The notes beneath the pieces are model-generated. The model made no database searches. It worked only from the letters and a program-made list of their open reading frames with translations, and had not been told where the DNA came from. Below, piece by piece: positions 56,485 to 64,000 of a stretch of DNA of 64,000 bases. Numbering within the stretch: position 1 is the first letter of the stretch; the number at the start of each line of letters is the position of its first letter. A program made the translations under genes and the position numbers. Source of the stretch: Clostridium manihotivorum (GTDB taxonomy: Bacteria > Bacillota > Clostridia > Clostridiales > Clostridiaceae). The stretch is taken from NCBI RefSeq assembly GCF_004015185.1, contig NZ_CP025746.1, positions 5,287,776 to 5,351,775 of the forward strand, in the 5' to 3' direction.

Positions 56485-56522
56485 TCTGCACTTCCTTTCA
56501 TCATTTATTATATAAGTTATAT

Positions 56523-56545
56523 TTGTTATATATAATGTATAACAA
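56523..56545. promoter_or_regulatory. Palindromic operator for the GntR-type repressor
   Basis: TTGTTATA (56523-56530) and TATAACAA (56538-56545) are perfect inverted repeats with a 7 bp spacer, 39 bp upstream of the repressor start. Confidence 0.75.
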
Positions 56546-56693
56546 GTATAATAATAAAGCAAAGTATTTATAGATTTTTTTCATAGCTTATCTTCTCCTT
56601 TATAACCAACTGAGTTAAATAAGCTTCTACTTTCTCATACTAGCTTAAGGATTCATTAATTATATCAAGATATAAAAAACTACTTACAAAAAT

Positions 56694-56732
56694 GTAGGCC
56701 ACTGAAAAACTAAAGTTTTCAGTGGCCTCCCA
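56694..56732. terminator. Probable terminator hairpin after the solute-binding protein gene
   Basis: AGGCCACTGAAAA (56696-56708) pairs with TTTTCAGTGGCCT (56716-56728). A T-run directly after the stem is missing, so confidence is moderate. Confidence 0.55.
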
Positions 56733-56770
56733 AAATGGCAGCAGTTTTTTTATCATAGACACTTATTCTA

Positions 56771-58081
56771 TTAGTTTTCTTTAGTATTATCTCTGTAAAA
56801 ATCCCACTTCTTATTAATTTCCTTCCTAAGTGAGCCCACATCCTTAGATATTACATACTGCTGAGCAAACCTTCCCTCTAATTCAGTAATTTTTCTAAGA
56901 TCATAGTATCTATTATGATTTTTTATATCCTCTTTGCTTTGGAATTTATAGACGTCTCCCTCCATAACTATAGGCATATCAAACTTCTTCAAATCAGCCA
57001 AGAGCTTTTTATTTTCTTCATTATTCTTTAGCGAAGATCTAATATTAACAGCCTTAGCATATCTATCATCTTCAAACATGAATTTTAAAAAAGCTTTTGC
57101 TGCCTCAGGATACTTTGTTGTTTTACTAACTGCATATCTACTATCTCCACCGATACTTATATACTTAGTCTCTGGAATAGGAAACATATCAAATTGATCT
57201 TTTGGAGCACCTAAGTCTTCCAATTGACTTACAAAGTCTGAATTCCATATGAACATTGCAACTTTTCCATCTTTTAGATCATTCTTACACTGTTGCCAAT
57301 CGTAATCGAATAAATCATCTTCGCAGTACCCCATATCTCCTATATGACGCAATATCTCCAAAGACTTATAAACTGAGCTTTCTTCTCCTAGTATTGGCAT
57401 TGACTGAACAATGGTCTTTCTCTCCAAGTCCTTATCTATCAGATATGGAATGCTATCTAACCATAGCCCCATCCCCCATTGCTCTTTATAACATAAAGCC
57501 ATAGGTGTTATTCCAAGCTTCTTAATCTTGTCACAGACTGCTAGAAACTCGTTGGTATTTTTCGGCAGACTGCTTATCCCTGCCTTCTTAAATATCTGTT
57601 TATTATATATAACTCCCTGCCATGCAAGTGAAGTTGTTAATTCATATAACTTATCTTGCCTTCCTATATTAGTATTGCAATTATACATATTGTCTTCATT
57701 AAACCCCAAGTCATCTATCGGCAAAAAGTAATTGTCAAAGTCACTTACATTTATTACCTGGGGTACAACAGTAATATCTGCTAGTTCTCCTACAGAAGCT
57801 TTTCTTCTTAATATTTCTTCTGTATCTCCAATTAGCTCCAAATTTACTTTTACCTTTGGATTTTCTCTCTCAAAGTTATCTATCATCTGTTTCAGTTCTT
57901 TGGATTTGTCAGTTCTATTACTTACAAAAGTTATGTTTCCTTCTAACTTAGAACTTTTGAAATCATTTACATTGGAGGCGTTTACTTTACTAGTACTAAA
58001 TTTTATTATCAGCAAAGAAGGGATACTTAAACATACAAATATTAAAACAATAGTTTTCAGATTCACACTATTTCTTTTCAT
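56771..58081 (-). CDS. Extracellular sugar-type solute-binding protein (family 1)
   Basis: The 436-residue protein has an N-terminal hydrophobic signal/anchor (about 8-32, no lipobox Cys), then a family 1 binding-protein fold. KVKVNLELIGDTEEILRRK, the conserved GVIYNKQIFKKAGI and GDSRYAVSKTTKYPEAAKAFLKFM are characteristic. It should deliver a carbohydrate, or act as a receptor for the adjacent two-component system, since no permease genes are adjacent. ATG 58081 follows AGGTAGGTG. The leader contains a hairpin insertion. Confidence 0.88.
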   Translation of the reverse strand: MKRNSVNLKTIVLIFVCLSIPSLLIIKFSTSKVNASNVNDFKSSKLEGNITFVSNRTDKSKELKQMIDNFERENPKVKVNLELIGDTEEILRRKASVGELADITVVPQVINVSDFDNYFLPIDDLGFNEDNMYNCNTNIGRQDKLYELTTSLAWQGVIYNKQIFKKAGISSLPKNTNEFLAVCDKIKKLGITPMALCYKEQWGMGLWLDSIPYLIDKDLERKTIVQSMPILGEESSVYKSLEILRHIGDMGYCEDDLFDYDWQQCKNDLKDGKVAMFIWNSDFVSQLEDLGAPKDQFDMFPIPETKYISIGGDSRYAVSKTTKYPEAAKAFLKFMFEDDRYAKAVNIRSSLKNNEENKKLLADLKKFDMPIVMEGDVYKFQSKEDIKNHNRYYDLRKITELEGRFAQQYVISKDVGSLRKEINKKWDFYRDNTKEN

Positions 58082-58094
58082 TATATACACACCT

Positions 58095-58157
58095 ACCTTC
58101 TTATTAAGGGACAAGGGACGCGGGGACAGAGCTTGTGTCCCAAAACCTTCTTATTAA
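58095..58157. repeat. GC-rich hairpin insertion flanked by a 13 bp direct repeat
   Basis: ACCTTCTTATTAA occurs at 58095-58107 and 58145-58157. Between them is a 37 bp GC-rich segment starting GGGACAAGGGACGCGGGGAC and ending CTTGTGTCCCAAA, whose ends pair (GGGACA..AG with CTTGTGTCCC). Composition differs sharply from the AT-rich surroundings. Confidence 0.8.
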
Positions 58158-58159
58158 CT

Positions 58160-59392
58160 TCAGTCCTTACCTCTGTAGTTGTTTGGAGTAACCCCAGTCA
58201 ACTTCTTAAATGCTCTTCCAAAGGTTATGGAATCATTATATCCAACTAGTTGTGCTATTTCGTATATCTTTAAATTTGTAGTTATTAGTAACTCTTTTGC
58301 TTTCTTTATACGGTAATTGGATAAGAAATCATAAAATCCTTCTCCAGTTTCTCTCTTAAACAATTCAGAAAAATAGTTCTGACTCAAAAATACTTCATCT
58401 GCTACATCTTTTAACGTTATATTTTTAGTGTAATTTTCTTTAATATAGTTTACGGCTAAAGTTATTGTTGAACTATTTCTTCCACTGGTATCATTATCTA
58501 ATACCTCTAAAAGCTTGTCCTGATTGCTTAAGAAATACTTTTTCGCGCTACTATCTTTAAACTCCTCAATCATTTTCTTAGCTAATGAACTGTTTTCTCT
58601 AAGCTTCCAAACCTTATCTGTAGCTTCTGTTACATATACACTTTTTTTACATTCTAAAAATAAATCTGCTTCACTATCTATAATCTGCATTACAGAATCT
58701 ACTTTTTTATTTTCTTTGTTTCTATAATAAAAAATTATATATATCAAATCTTTATAATTAAAAAAAGAATATTCAAACTTATTGTTACATTTTATAACTC
58801 TTCCAATAAATTTCTTTATTATATCGCTGTCTTCTTGATCTCTTTTAGCTATTATCATCTTATAGAAGTACTCTTCATCCAGTTGTATATTATCTACTAG
58901 CAAGTTTTCCTTTATTGAAGCAATATCCTTATTGGAAAATAATACATTCTTAAAAAAATCTCTTTTTAAAACTTCAATAGACTTATTAAATACTTTGTTG
59001 TTTTTCTCATTAGTTTGAAGCTTTGCTTCTACCTCTTTTATAATATCAGTAAGTTCTTCAGACCTTATAGGCTTTAGCAAATAATTAAAAGCCCCAGCTT
59101 TCATACTGTCCCTAACGTAGGTAAACTCATCATAGCCACTTAAAACTATAAATAAAGGAACCTCTTTTAGGGTTTCATGAGCTCTTTTTATTAGCTCTAT
59201 TCCAGACATAACGGGCATCTTTATATCTGTTACCACCAAATCAATAGAATAATGGTTTTCTTTTAGGTACTCAAGAGCTGTAGCTCCATTAGCAAAATCT
59301 GCAATAACCTCATGGTGTTCAAAAAGCCTTCCGATTACTTTTGAAAGTCCCAGCCTAATTATCTTATCATCATCTACAACAATTATTTTCAT
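58160..59392 (-). CDS. YesN-type response regulator with AraC DNA-binding domain
   Basis: The 410-residue protein has a receiver domain (1-120, VVDDDKIIRLGL, the phospho-Asp in LVVTDIKMPVMSG, the Lys in YLLKPIR), a linker of about 180 residues, and two AraC helix-turn-helix motifs at 310-410 (NITLKDVADEVFLSQNYFSELFKRETG; VGYNDSITFGRAFKKLTG). It is divergent from its likely kinase partner at 59528 and upstream of the binding-protein gene, the usual arrangement for carbohydrate uptake control. Confidence 0.93.
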   Translation of the reverse strand: MKIIVVDDDKIIRLGLSKVIGRLFEHHEVIADFANGATALEYLKENHYSIDLVVTDIKMPVMSGIELIKRAHETLKEVPLFIVLSGYDEFTYVRDSMKAGAFNYLLKPIRSEELTDIIKEVEAKLQTNEKNNKVFNKSIEVLKRDFFKNVLFSNKDIASIKENLLVDNIQLDEEYFYKMIIAKRDQEDSDIIKKFIGRVIKCNNKFEYSFFNYKDLIYIIFYYRNKENKKVDSVMQIIDSEADLFLECKKSVYVTEATDKVWKLRENSSLAKKMIEEFKDSSAKKYFLSNQDKLLEVLDNDTSGRNSSTITLAVNYIKENYTKNITLKDVADEVFLSQNYFSELFKRETGEGFYDFLSNYRIKKAKELLITTNLKIYEIAQLVGYNDSITFGRAFKKLTGVTPNNYRGKD

Positions 59393-59527
59393 TGCTCCTC
59401 CTCAGTTGAAGATTTCTAAAAATTGCTATATATTAAAATTATACATTAAAATTTCTACATTTAAAATATATACTTTTTTTATTGTTAATATTACTACCAA
59501 TTTTTTCAATTTAGGTTAGGTGAATTT

Positions 59528-61300
59528 ATGAAACAGCGGAATACTGCATCTATTAAACGATTGACCATGATGATATTTTTAGTAATGTACATTATATTTT
59601 TTATAATAACCACTTTAAGTCTCTATTCCTACTCCAATTATGAGTTTGAAAAAACTGAAAAGCTTATAAAAAACTTTGATACAAGTTTAAGTCAACAGAT
59701 AGCAGAGAAACTAACTAGCTTTTCTGATATCTCAAAATATCCTTTACTTATTCCAGACATAGATAAACTTCATGAAGTGCTTCTTAGCAATAAAGTAAAT
59801 GATATCGAGCAATACAATTACTTAAAGTATTTATGCGACATGCTCTTAATACAGAATGACTCAATAAATGGAGCTTATCTCTACGATTTGAAAGGTCGTG
59901 GAGTATGTTCTACAAGAAATAATACAAATGACAAACTCAAAAACCCAGCTACTGAGAAATGGTTTATAGATACTTTAGAATCAAGTAATAATACCTCTAT
60001 ATTTCCTGAAATTATAACTGCTAACATATATCAATCACCATCTTCAAATGATGGCCAGCTAATAGCACTATGTAGAAAAATAATAAATGTTAAAACTAAG
60101 GAAGTTACAGGTTTACTACTTATCACCATACCAAAAGATGAATTTCTCAGCATAGTAAAAAAGGATCTACCTTTTACTGATCAAATAGTTTCCATTTATG
60201 ATGAGAAAGGCTTTGCTATTCTCACCACAATGAATACAGATAGCATTGAATTCACTCAAACACAAGGTAAGAATATCTTAAATAACAAAAATAGACCAGC
60301 TATTCAATATATAAATAATGCACCTTATCTTATTTCCTACAATGTTATACCTAACACAAATTGGACACTAGTCAACTCGATAGCTAAATTTGATGCTTAT
60401 CGTATAAACAGCTTATTTATAGTTGTATTTGTCATCAACATAGTATTTTTTATGATTCTTTTTTCAGTACTATATATGTTTTTTAACAAAAGAATATTTA
60501 ATCCACTAAAATCACTAATAGCAAACATGAATAGAAATGTTGAAAATAACTTACATAATGATTTCGCTTACAATAAGAAAGATGAAATAGGAATACTTAT
60601 AAAGTCCTATAATGAAATGAAGCGAAGGATAAATGATCTAATTAATATTAACTATAAGAATCAATTGGAACAAAAAGACTTAGAACTTAAACAGCTTCAG
60701 AATCAGATAAATCCGCACTTTATATACAATACTCTAGAATCAATTCATATGATGGCTGAAATAAATGATGACTTAGATACTTCAATAATGGCTCAATATT
60801 TTGGTTCAATTATACGATATAGCATGAACAGAAAGATAAATGTTGTAACCCTAAAAGAAGAGATAAGCGTTATAGAGCATTACATTTATCTTCAAAAGAT
60901 AAGATTTGATCAATTATTCTCTATTGAAAACCTAATTTCTCCAGAGGTTCTAAATTGTGAAATAATAAAAATGATAATTCAGCCTCTAATTGAAAATGCT
61001 ATTTATCACGGTTTAAGCGAATGCAGCAGCAATGGAAAAATAATTATTCAGGGAGAGCACCTTCTAGACAACTTAGTGTTGACAATATCTGACAACGGCA
61101 TCGGAATTGAAGAAGATGAGCTACAAAGCTTAAATGACTATATAAATGATAAAAATAATGACTATAAAGGTATTGCATTAAGAAATATAAATAAGAGATT
61201 AAAGCTTAATTATGGTGAGGAGTATGGCCTTAAAATATATAGCGTGGTTGGAAAAGGTACATCCATGGAACTGACACTTCCTTATATTACAAGAGAATAG
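59528..61300 (+). CDS. YesM-type sensor histidine kinase
   Basis: The 590-residue kinase has membrane segments near 12-35 and 295-318 around a dCache-like extracytoplasmic sensor. HAMP follows (about 320-375), then the His_kinase domain with the phospho-His in NQINPHFIYNTLESI (about 405), and an HATPase domain (IIQPLIENAIYHGL, DNGIGI). It pairs with the divergent AraC-type regulator. The sensor probably detects an oligosaccharide, directly or through the nearby binding protein. Confidence 0.93.
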   Translation: MKQRNTASIKRLTMMIFLVMYIIFFIITTLSLYSYSNYEFEKTEKLIKNFDTSLSQQIAEKLTSFSDISKYPLLIPDIDKLHEVLLSNKVNDIEQYNYLKYLCDMLLIQNDSINGAYLYDLKGRGVCSTRNNTNDKLKNPATEKWFIDTLESSNNTSIFPEIITANIYQSPSSNDGQLIALCRKIINVKTKEVTGLLLITIPKDEFLSIVKKDLPFTDQIVSIYDEKGFAILTTMNTDSIEFTQTQGKNILNNKNRPAIQYINNAPYLISYNVIPNTNWTLVNSIAKFDAYRINSLFIVVFVINIVFFMILFSVLYMFFNKRIFNPLKSLIANMNRNVENNLHNDFAYNKKDEIGILIKSYNEMKRRINDLININYKNQLEQKDLELKQLQNQINPHFIYNTLESIHMMAEINDDLDTSIMAQYFGSIIRYSMNRKINVVTLKEEISVIEHYIYLQKIRFDQLFSIENLISPEVLNCEIIKMIIQPLIENAIYHGLSECSSNGKIIIQGEHLLDNLVLTISDNGIGIEEDELQSLNDYINDKNNDYKGIALRNINKRLKLNYGEEYGLKIYSVVGKGTSMELTLPYITRE

Positions 61301-61406
61301 TATGTAATTTAATAAAATATGCGCTGCTTGATTTTTTTCAAGGTAAGGATAAATACAATATAGATCTCAATTTCTTCAGTTTTAGATATATTTCTTCATG
61401 CAAAGA

Positions 61407-61436
61407 GCTGTTGCACTAATTGTTTAGCGCAACAGC
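61407..61436. terminator. Stem-loop between convergent kinase and GH26 genes
   Basis: GCTGTTGC (61407-61414) pairs with GCAACAGC (61429-61436). Flanking T-runs are weak. It lies about 20 bp past the GH26 stop. Confidence 0.5.
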
Positions 61437-61456
61437 CAGTTTATAAAATAATTAAC

Positions 61457-62815
61457 TTATTTATACTTTTTAATGTCTTCCAAATTAATCATGTATGGAT
61501 GGCTAAAGAATTCAATGTGCTCCTCTTTGGTATTCCATTGAACTTCATTAATAACATTGTTCCATATCATGAACCATAACCAGTTGGTTTCTGTAGCTTT
61601 TAATATTTCTGGATTAGGAATTGGTCCATTTTCCCCTAGAGCCAATGGTTTGCCTGCATTTGCCATACTAGATGTATTTATGAATTCAACAGTTAGAGGT
61701 CCATGATCTTCAAGTGGTGCATAGTAGTCAATACTATTTATATCTACCACATCATCTCCTGGGTACCAATCTTTATCTGGTGAGTTCCACACCCATATTA
61801 AGTTATTTAACTCATGAAGGTGTACATATCTATCATACATAAGCCTGTAAAGCTTTATATATGCATCCTTTCCATGTGCTCCCCACCAAAACCAACCTCC
61901 ACAAGCTTCATGAAGTGGCCTCCACAATATAGGAATATTATTATCTCTAAACCTCTTTAACTGTTCAGCTATTAGGTCCAAATCTTTTATCATTGCTATA
62001 TTTTCATCTGTGCCAGTTATTAATGCTCTATTTAAATCAAAATCTGTGTTTTTAGTATAAAAGCTTTTATTTCTACCATTCATAGGAGAAAACCAATGCC
62101 AGCACAAGGTTATTATAGCATCTGTATTTTTTGCCCAATTAATAGCAGTTTCCACACTACCTCTGTTATTTATAATTTCATCTATACACTGAAAATCACT
62201 ATCTTCAGTATCAGTTGCTGAAGAATAACTTAATAAGTCAAAGCCTAATATTGATGGTAACTTTCCTGTGATTCTTTTTATATATTCCAGGTCACTTCCA
62301 CTAGCTTTATTACAATGCTGTCCACTCAATATCCCTTTTCCATATATATTTGAGAAGAACTTCATTAAGCCTTTACACTCTTCAGTTGCATTTTGATTTG
62401 AAAGTGTAAATTCTGGCCTACTCACAAAATAAGTTGTATCTTCTTGTATAGCTATATAATCCAAATTTACATAACCATATTGTTTTACTAGCTTTACACT
62501 ATTCATACCTTCTTCTAACTTTAAACTTGATATCTCCTTAATGGTGAAACTATCCGCTGCATCGAACTTCAAACTTCCATAGCATTGATTATTTATAGCA
62601 ATTCTATGAAGTGACTGCTCTCCTGGTAGTGCATAACTGATTTCTATTTTATAAAAACCACTATGAGGTATGTCAAATCGAAAATCTATAAAATCCCCTT
62701 CATTAATCAAGGTCTCTATATAGGAATTTCCTTTATAGCCTTTAATTAAATTATTCATTTCACCTTTAGAAAAACTAGCATCAGTTGCATATATAATCTT
62801 ATTAAATTCTTCCAT
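61457..62815 (-). CDS. GH26 mannanase-like enzyme with N-terminal CBM35-type domain, no signal peptide
   Basis: Residues about 5-135 form a CBM35-like beta-sandwich (SYIETLINEGDFIDFRF, GFYKIEISYA, VNLDYIAIQ). The rest is a GH26 barrel: ILSGQH, CWHWFSP, the acid/base in WRPLHEACGGWFWWG and the nucleophile in ALGENG. Family members cleave beta-1,4-mannans. No signal peptide or anchor is present with ATG 62815 (GGAGGG upstream), so the enzyme is predicted cytoplasmic and would act on imported mannooligosaccharides, consistent with an Opp-type transporter upstream. Confidence 0.9.
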   Translation of the reverse strand: MEEFNKIIYATDASFSKGEMNNLIKGYKGNSYIETLINEGDFIDFRFDIPHSGFYKIEISYALPGEQSLHRIAINNQCYGSLKFDAADSFTIKEISSLKLEEGMNSVKLVKQYGYVNLDYIAIQEDTTYFVSRPEFTLSNQNATEECKGLMKFFSNIYGKGILSGQHCNKASGSDLEYIKRITGKLPSILGFDLLSYSSATDTEDSDFQCIDEIINNRGSVETAINWAKNTDAIITLCWHWFSPMNGRNKSFYTKNTDFDLNRALITGTDENIAMIKDLDLIAEQLKRFRDNNIPILWRPLHEACGGWFWWGAHGKDAYIKLYRLMYDRYVHLHELNNLIWVWNSPDKDWYPGDDVVDINSIDYYAPLEDHGPLTVEFINTSSMANAGKPLALGENGPIPNPEILKATETNWLWFMIWNNVINEVQWNTKEEHIEFFSHPYMINLEDIKKYK

Positions 62816-62842
62816 CTTCCCTCCACTTTTATATAACACATA

Positions 62843-62890
62843 TATAGGGAACCAACTTCAACTATTAAGTTTTCATAAAGGTTCCCTATA
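62843..62890. repeat. Family A element, minimal copy A5
   Basis: 48 bp: TATAGGGAACC at the left and GGTTCCCTATA at the right are perfect inverted repeats, with the family arms CAACTTCAACTATTAAG and TTTTCATAAA and no central hairpin. It lies between the small membrane protein gene and the GH26 gene of the same strand. Confidence 0.8.
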
Positions 62891-62895
62891 GTATC

Positions 62896-63150
62896 CTAAA
62901 TATTTTTCTTAGTTAAATACCTAATAGGTATCATACCTCCAAGAATAATTATTAAATTAACTACAATTACCATGCAATAAACCACTTTTGCTGCTTCATT
63001 ATCTCTAGTAAGAAAAAATCCTATCAGAGATATTCCAAGCATTCCGCAAGAAACTGCCTGAATAAATCTTATAAATTTTAATATAGCTGATAGTTCTATT
63101 TTATCTTGCTTTCTAATCGCTTTTTTTCTATCTGTTGCACGTAATGACAT
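62896..63150 (-). CDS. Small two-helix membrane protein
   Basis: The 84-residue protein has a basic N-terminus (MSLRATDRKKAIRKQDK) and membrane segments near 27-47 and 54-77. It overlaps the ABC ATPase gene by 55 bp in another frame. GGGAGG at nine bases before the ATG supports this start. The family is not recognised. Position suggests an accessory part of the ABC transporter. Confidence 0.75.
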   Translation of the reverse strand: MSLRATDRKKAIRKQDKIELSAILKFIRFIQAVSCGMLGISLIGFFLTRDNEAAKVVYCMVIVVNLIIILGGMIPIRYLTKKNI

Positions 63151-64000
63151 GCTACATATCCTCCCTTATATTCCACTAACTCAGGCTCTTCCTTTTCACA
63201 TTTTTCAGTGTAATAAGGACATCTGGTATGAAACTTACATCCTGAAGGTGGATTTATTATACTCGGCATATCTAAGGTTCTTAACGGAAGTCCTTTTGAT
63301 CCACCATCTCTTCTTTTCCCTATACTTTGTGGAACTGCTGCTAAAAGTGCATGAAAGTATGGATGTTTAGGATTGTCTATAGCATCATAAATATTATTAA
63401 GTTCTATAACCTTTCCTAAATACATTACCACCAGTCTTCCATTCTTAGCTATATACCTTGCTGTAGCTAAGTCATGAGTTATATATACAAAAGAAATGTT
63501 ATATTTCTTATTCATCTTAGTCATTAAATCTATAAGCGAAATTCTTAAGGATACGTCAACCATCGATACTGGTTCATCCGCTACTATTAACTTTGGCTTT
63601 ACAGATAAAGCTCTTGCTAAAAGTATTCTCTGTCTTTGTCCACCGCTAAGTTGATGTGGATATTTATATAAAAACTGTTCTTGAGGAACTAATCCTACCT
63701 CTTCAAAATATTCCTTTAATATAGTTTCAGCTTCTTGCTTATTTCTTGCTATTTTATGCTGTAATAAAGGCATCGATAAGGACTGAAAGATTGTTCTATT
63801 AGGATTCAAAGCTGCAAAAGAATCTTGGTGAACCATCTGGACCCCTAATCTATAATCTCTGAATTCACTTCTTCTTAACTTGGAAATATCTTTTCCCTTA
63901 TAAACTATCTTCCCATAGGTTGGCTTGTGAATACCTACAATCATTTTACCTAATGTAGTTTTACCACAGCCACTCTCCCCAACAACAGCAACAATTTCTC
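63096..64000 (-). CDS. Opp/Dpp-type ABC transporter ATPase, partial at window edge
   Basis: The visible part runs from Walker A (GESGCGKTT, reading in from base 64000) through a Q-loop (MVHQDSFAALNP), signature LSGGQRQR, Walker B LIVADEP and the H-loop in YITHD. The C-terminal OppF/OppD extension has the Cys-rich PPSGCKFHTRCPYYTEKC. The true start lies beyond the window. The family imports oligopeptides, but the GH26 neighbour and the two-component system suggest oligosaccharides, as known for some Opp-family systems. Confidence 0.92.
   Translation of the reverse strand, partial: EIVAVVGESGCGKTTLGKMIVGIHKPTYGKIVYKGKDISKLRRSEFRDYRLGVQMVHQDSFAALNPNRTIFQSLSMPLLQHKIARNKQEAETILKEYFEEVGLVPQEQFLYKYPHQLSGGQRQRILLARALSVKPKLIVADEPVSMVDVSLRISLIDLMTKMNKKYNISFVYITHDLATARYIAKNGRLVVMYLGKVIELNNIYDAIDNPKHPYFHALLAAVPQSIGKRRDGGSKGLPLRTLDMPSIINPPSGCKFHTRCPYYTEKCEKEEPELVEYKGGYVACHYVQQIEKKRLESKIK

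Overview
The window looks like chromosome of a low-GC, anaerobic, saccharolytic member of the Clostridia (Clostridium-like). The base composition is strongly AT-rich, genes are preceded by AGGAGG-type ribosome binding sites, TTG and GTG starts occur, and the content fits: a glycyl radical enzyme, a flavodiiron-type metallo-beta-lactamase-fold protein, an agr peptide quorum-sensing locus, luxS, chemoreceptors, two PTS systems and plant-polysaccharide hydrolases. No rRNA, tRNA or CRISPR array is visible.

Layout. 1-12.1 kb: a frameshifted IS110-type remnant, an orphan glycyl radical enzyme (-), a chemoreceptor, a dCMP-deaminase-like gene, an HNH-like protein, an ECF sigma/DUF4179 anti-sigma pair, a flavodiiron-type protein and an IS607-type element whose tnpB is frameshifted. 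12.4-19.4 kb: a mannose-family PTS operon (IIA-IIB-IIC-IID), its LevR-type sigma-54 activator and a HAD phosphatase. Near-identical -24/-12 promoters precede both the PTS operon and the HAD-levR unit, so the activator probably controls both. 19.6-23.3 kb: an OmpR-type two-component system with a lipoprotein. 23.8-30.1 kb: agrB-agrD and agrC-agrA, separated by a complete 1.9 kb group II intron; agrD is a 51-codon gene overlapping the 3' end of agrB. gpsA lies upstream. 30.4-38.1 kb: cupin, soluble chemoreceptor-like protein, rluF, pdxST, luxS, and a blaI/blaR1-like pair with two BlaI-type operators. 38.5-44.8 kb: YjgB-type lipoprotein, secreted GH5 enzyme, a second ECF sigma/DUF4179 pair, alpha/beta hydrolase. 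44.9-50.6 kb: beta-glucoside PTS with a LicT/BglG antiterminator, its RAT site and terminator, a DUF554 protein and a serine hydrolase. 50.8-56.5 kb: MATE pump, diguanylate cyclase, YhfC-type membrane protease, and an SdpI-like membrane protein with a GntR regulator and palindromic operator. 56.7-64.0 kb: a carbohydrate-uptake locus with solute-binding protein, YesN/YesM-type two-component system, GH26 mannanase-like enzyme without a signal peptide, a small membrane protein and an Opp/Dpp-type ATPase cut by the window end.

The most unusual layer is intergenic. At least three families of short structured repeats (A, 48 to about 105 bp; B, 52 to 106 bp; C, about 128 bp) are scattered between genes. 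Families A and B each occur as full-length and internally deleted forms. Family C shows a compensatory base-pair change between its two copies. A family of terminator hairpins flanked by ACAGTAAAAA and followed by a CATCTGCC-type hairpin is duplicated in tandem between levR and the PTS operon. A GC-rich hairpin flanked by a 13 bp direct repeat sits in the leader of the solute-binding-protein gene. These elements are the best candidates for something undescribed; whether they are mobile, regulatory or both cannot be decided from one window.
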